The translations under genes were made by a program, and so were the position numbers. From Planctomycetota bacterium (GTDB lineage: Bacteria > Planctomycetota > Uabimicrobiia > Uabimicrobiales > Uabimicrobiaceae), in assembly GCA_029260735.1 (NCBI GenBank), contig JAJDCR010000069.1, positions 115,817 to 179,816 on the forward strand: DNA of 64,000 nucleotides. Direction: 5' to 3'. Below the pieces are notes generated by a model, which did no database searches, was not told the origin of the DNA, and saw only the letters and a program-made list of their open reading frames with translations. The stretch's first letter is position 1. Every line of letters starts with the position of its first letter. This document shows positions 61,835-64,000 of this stretch, one piece after another.

Positions 61835-63043
61835 ATGCAAAATCGATACGATTTTATTGTTATCGGCGGAGGAATTATTGGGCTCACGGCGGCCTTAGAA
61901 GTGCTAAGACGTTTTCCTCAAAAAACACTTCTTTTGCTCGAAAAAGAAGTTGGACTGGCTCGTCATCAGACAGGACGAAATAGCGGAGTCATTCATTCGG
62001 GAATATACTACCAGCCTGGATCTCTCAAAGCTCGAAATTGCTTAAAAGGAGCAGATCTATTACGGCAATTTTGTCAAAAATACCAACTCCCCTTGGAAAA
62101 TACAGGAAAAGTCATCGTAGCAACCCAGCCATCTCAACAAGCCGCTTTGGATACCATCTACAAAAAAGGTTGTGCTAACGGCGTACCTGGCATCGAAAAA
62201 ATAAACCAAGAACGCTTACACCAAATAGAGCCTCATGTAAAAGGAATCGAAGCCATTTGGGTGCCTAGTGCTGGAATTGTCAGCTATCCTGCGGTTTGTC
62301 AACAATTAGCCGAGGAAATCCAAAGCAGAGGAGGAGATATTTTCCTCGGAGAGAAAGTTGTTGGTCTAAAAAAACACCTGGAGCACGTGGTAATTCGTAC
62401 TTGTGAAAATAACTTTATCGGAAGATATATTTTTAACTGTAGCGGACTTTACGCCGATAAAATATCTCTCCTTGCCGGAAAGAAACCTAAAATTAGGATA
62501 GTTCCTTTCCGAGGAGAGTACTATAAGCTTATTCCTGAAAAAGAATACCTCGTAAAAGGACTCATCTATCCTGTTGCCGACCCCAATTTTCCTTTTCTCG
62601 GAGTTCACTTTACCCGGATGGTGAATGGAGGAGTTGAAGCCGGTCCAAATGCCGTCCTGGCCCTACGAAGGGAAGGATACAGTAAGACTAGCTTTTCTCT
62701 TCACGAGGCCTGGGACACTTTTTCATACTTGGGCTTTTGGAATTTAGCAAAAAAACATTGGCTCAAGGGAACGGAGGAAATGATCCGTTCTTGGAGCAAA
62801 CGGGCTTTTGTTCGGAGCCTCCAAGAGTTAATCCCCGAAATTCAAGCCCAAGATGTTCTTCCCTTCAAAGCAGGAGTCCGAGCCCAAGCTTTGGAAAGAT
62901 CGGGAAAATTAGTCGATGATTTTCGGATAGAAACTTCTCCTCGAATGCTTCACGTCATCAATGCTCCTTCTCCTGCCGCAACAGCTTCCTTTGCCATTGC
63001 TCAAATGATTGTCGATAAGGCGATTAGTTCCGGTAATTGGTAA
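61835..63043 (+). CDS. lhgO: L-2-hydroxyglutarate oxidase
   Basis: The enzyme oxidises L-2-hydroxyglutarate to 2-oxoglutarate using FAD, passing electrons to oxygen or the membrane quinone pool. The 402-aa product has the FAD-binding IVIGGGIIGLTAAL at the N terminus, the family signature HQTGRNSGVIHSGIYY, KGIEAIWVPSAGIVSY and a C-terminal RAQALERSGKLVDDF, INAPSPAATASFAIAQMIV. The length matches E. coli LhgO (about 420). AGGG precedes the start. Its end overlaps the convergent pseudopilin gene by 20 bases. Confidence 0.92.
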   Translation: MQNRYDFIVIGGGIIGLTAALEVLRRFPQKTLLLLEKEVGLARHQTGRNSGVIHSGIYYQPGSLKARNCLKGADLLRQFCQKYQLPLENTGKVIVATQPSQQAALDTIYKKGCANGVPGIEKINQERLHQIEPHVKGIEAIWVPSAGIVSYPAVCQQLAEEIQSRGGDIFLGEKVVGLKKHLEHVVIRTCENNFIGRYIFNCSGLYADKISLLAGKKPKIRIVPFRGEYYKLIPEKEYLVKGLIYPVADPNFPFLGVHFTRMVNGGVEAGPNAVLALRREGYSKTSFSLHEAWDTFSYLGFWNLAKKHWLKGTEEMIRSWSKRAFVRSLQELIPEIQAQDVLPFKAGVRAQALERSGKLVDDFRIETSPRMLHVINAPSPAATASFAIAQMIVDKAISSGNW

Positions 63044-63635
63044 GCCAGAGCTCTGGATTTTCTTCCTCTTCAAATTTGTTATAGATTTGGAAAGTGCGGA
63101 AGGCAACAAAGCTATGATGAGGATGCTCGGGTTGATTAGGATCAATACTTTTTGTCAGACGATTCTCAGAAGCGAGTTCGTTGTAAAAAAAGGGCTGTCC
63201 CTCGGCCGATAAAAAAACAGGATGGAAAGAATCTATTCCCTCCACGGTCTCTTCGGAAGAAAACTCAAAGTACTGGTTTGCTCTTCTCCGAGAAGAGCTA
63301 TCGTTGGCACTATCTCCATCCAGATAGCGAACAAGAGCCCCATCGACATAGCGGCTTTTTCTTCCTTCCTCAAAAACTCCTTCTCGTCGTCCTTCAAAAC
63401 CTCCAAGACTGGGTGCGTCATTGTTCTCTATTCCATCAGGAGGAAAAGTTCCTTCATCAGTTTCGTACATCTTGAGGGCACTTTCTAAGTTAGTCATTGT
63501 GGTTTGGATGACCGCTTTACGAGCCCTTTTCATGATCTCTCCGATGGCTGGGAGAAGAAAAGAGAAAAGTATAGACGTAATGGAAATAACAATAAGCAGT
63601 TCGATTAAAGTGAAAGCATTTTTTTCTTTGGACAT
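63024..63635 (-). CDS. Type II secretion-type pseudopilin (GspG-like)
   Basis: The 203-aa product has a class III signal: MSKEKNA before FTLIELLIVISI, cut between Ala7 and Phe8, with the conserved Glu at +5. The -1 residue is Ala in place of the usual Gly. The C-terminal part has features of GspG-like proteins: LESALKMYETDEGTFPPDG and a beta-rich section with Asp-rich loops that may bind calcium. No other secretion genes are nearby; planctomycetes carry many isolated pseudopilin genes. It converges with and overlaps lhgO. Confidence 0.85.
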   Translation of the reverse strand: MSKEKNAFTLIELLIVISITSILFSFLLPAIGEIMKRARKAVIQTTMTNLESALKMYETDEGTFPPDGIENNDAPSLGGFEGRREGVFEEGRKSRYVDGALVRYLDGDSANDSSSRRRANQYFEFSSEETVEGIDSFHPVFLSAEGQPFFYNELASENRLTKSIDPNQPEHPHHSFVAFRTFQIYNKFEEEENPELWLTNYRN

Positions 63636-63774
63636 AGTTTTTTTCCTGTCTTTTTAGAAATATGAAAAAGAAAATTCACCAACAAGTACCTTTAAATAGA
63701 ATAAAACACCGTTTTTGTCCCATTTGTGGGCCGATGGGAGAGATTTTTCACATAAGACATTAATACCTTATGGC

Positions 63775-63826
63775 AGCGTTTTAGAGCTCTGAAAGAGCGA
63801 AACAACCTAGCCCAGGGCGTTGCCCC
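63775..63826. repeat. GC-rich short repeat with two small hairpins
   Basis: In the 365-bp gap after the pseudopilin gene, GCTC-TGAAA-GAGC and GGGC-GTT-GCCC form two small stems within an unusually GC-rich stretch. The sequence CCTAGCCCAGGGCG recalls dispersed repeats common in planctomycetes. No coding sequence is supported here. Confidence 0.45.
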
Positions 63827-63956
63827 AATGTCATTAAGTTAAGGAATAATCAGTAATAAAAAAGGATAGAAGGCGATTTCTCGTTTCTACGCCTTACAGC
63901 ATGGCAGTTTGTTTTTCCTAAAACAATTGACGAAGATATATTTCACCAGACGTAAC

Positions 63957-63999
63957 GGACAACCACGAGGGCCTTTGCAGGCGGCCCTCGCAGTTGTCC
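63957..63999. repeat. GC-rich inverted repeat at window edge
   Basis: Arms of 17 bases starting GGACAAC and ending GTTGTCC pair with two mismatches around a 9-base loop. It is much richer in GC than its surroundings and may continue beyond the window. Confidence 0.7.
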
Positions 64000-64000
64000 C

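Noticed and set aside
63661..63762. 33-codon plus-strand frame with a CPICG motif
   Set aside because: Very short, no ribosome-binding site and no recognised family; a CxxC alone is not enough.

Overview
The window reads as AT-rich chromosomal DNA from a bacterium, most plausibly a low-GC member of the Planctomycetota. This is inferred from gene content: serine/threonine kinases fused to WD40 repeats or other sensory parts, secreted PQQ-propeller and TPR proteins, squalene-cyclase-type repeat proteins, a MoxR/DUF58/BatA-like/VWA cluster, a gingipain-type C25 protease, PEP-CTERM tails and a CHAT protein. No rRNA, tRNA, phage, integrase, transposase or CRISPR array was recognised. Genes are densely packed, many with ATGA-type overlaps, and several intergenic regions carry sigma70-like promoters (TTGxxx, 16-18 nt, TATAAT-like).

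Layout. 1-1.1 kb: tail of a plus-strand gene and a secreted DUF900-type hydrolase. 1.4-6.6 kb: a tight operon of a membrane VWA-Cache protein, its VWA-less paralogue, and a receptor kinase with three PPC-like extracytoplasmic repeats. 6.6-8.6 kb: GC-rich repeats and a C25 protease. 8.7-11.5 kb: PsuG, a tail-anchored kinase and thiamine pyrophosphokinase. 11.7-18.2 kb: an operon of an FHA-TM protein, a 1439-aa PQQ/TPR secreted protein and a squalene-cyclase-like repeat protein. 18.4-22.9 kb: Bax-inhibitor-1, DUF1015, an M48 protease and an orphan secreted protein. 22.9-28.1 kb: a kinase with 14 WD40 repeats, an RNase Z-like protein and a helical orphan. 28.4-33.6 kb: two MFS-type transporters (one fused to a long soluble domain, one with a large insert) and a glyoxalase-II-like hydrolase. 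33.7-45.5 kb: HEAT-repeat membrane protein, PQQ protein, MoxR, DUF58, BatA-like and VWA proteins, probably one or two transcripts. 45.9-50.8 kb: two PEP-CTERM proteins followed by a TPR-CHAT protein with signal peptide and C-terminal anchor. 51.0-53.5 kb: DUF374 acyltransferase, GNAT and a TIGR04283-type glycosyltransferase. 53.5-56.2 kb: NACHT-pentapeptide protein with a broken LRR gene just upstream. 56.2-64 kb: repeats, SRPBCC protein, second cyclase-like protein, degenerate kinase-STAS fusion, membrane protein, PHP protein, LhgO and a type II pseudopilin, ending in GC-rich hairpin repeats.

Main theme: sensing and protein handling at the cell surface. The strongest candidates for an undescribed system are the VWA-Cache/Cache/kinase operon at 1.4-6.6 kb, the degenerate kinase-STAS fusion at 58.8 kb, the MFS proteins with extra domains at 28.4-32.9 kb, and the exported CHAT protein next to two PEP-CTERM proteins. 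Four families of palindromic repeats lie between genes; one forms a pair of 124-bp inverted copies about 49 kb apart.
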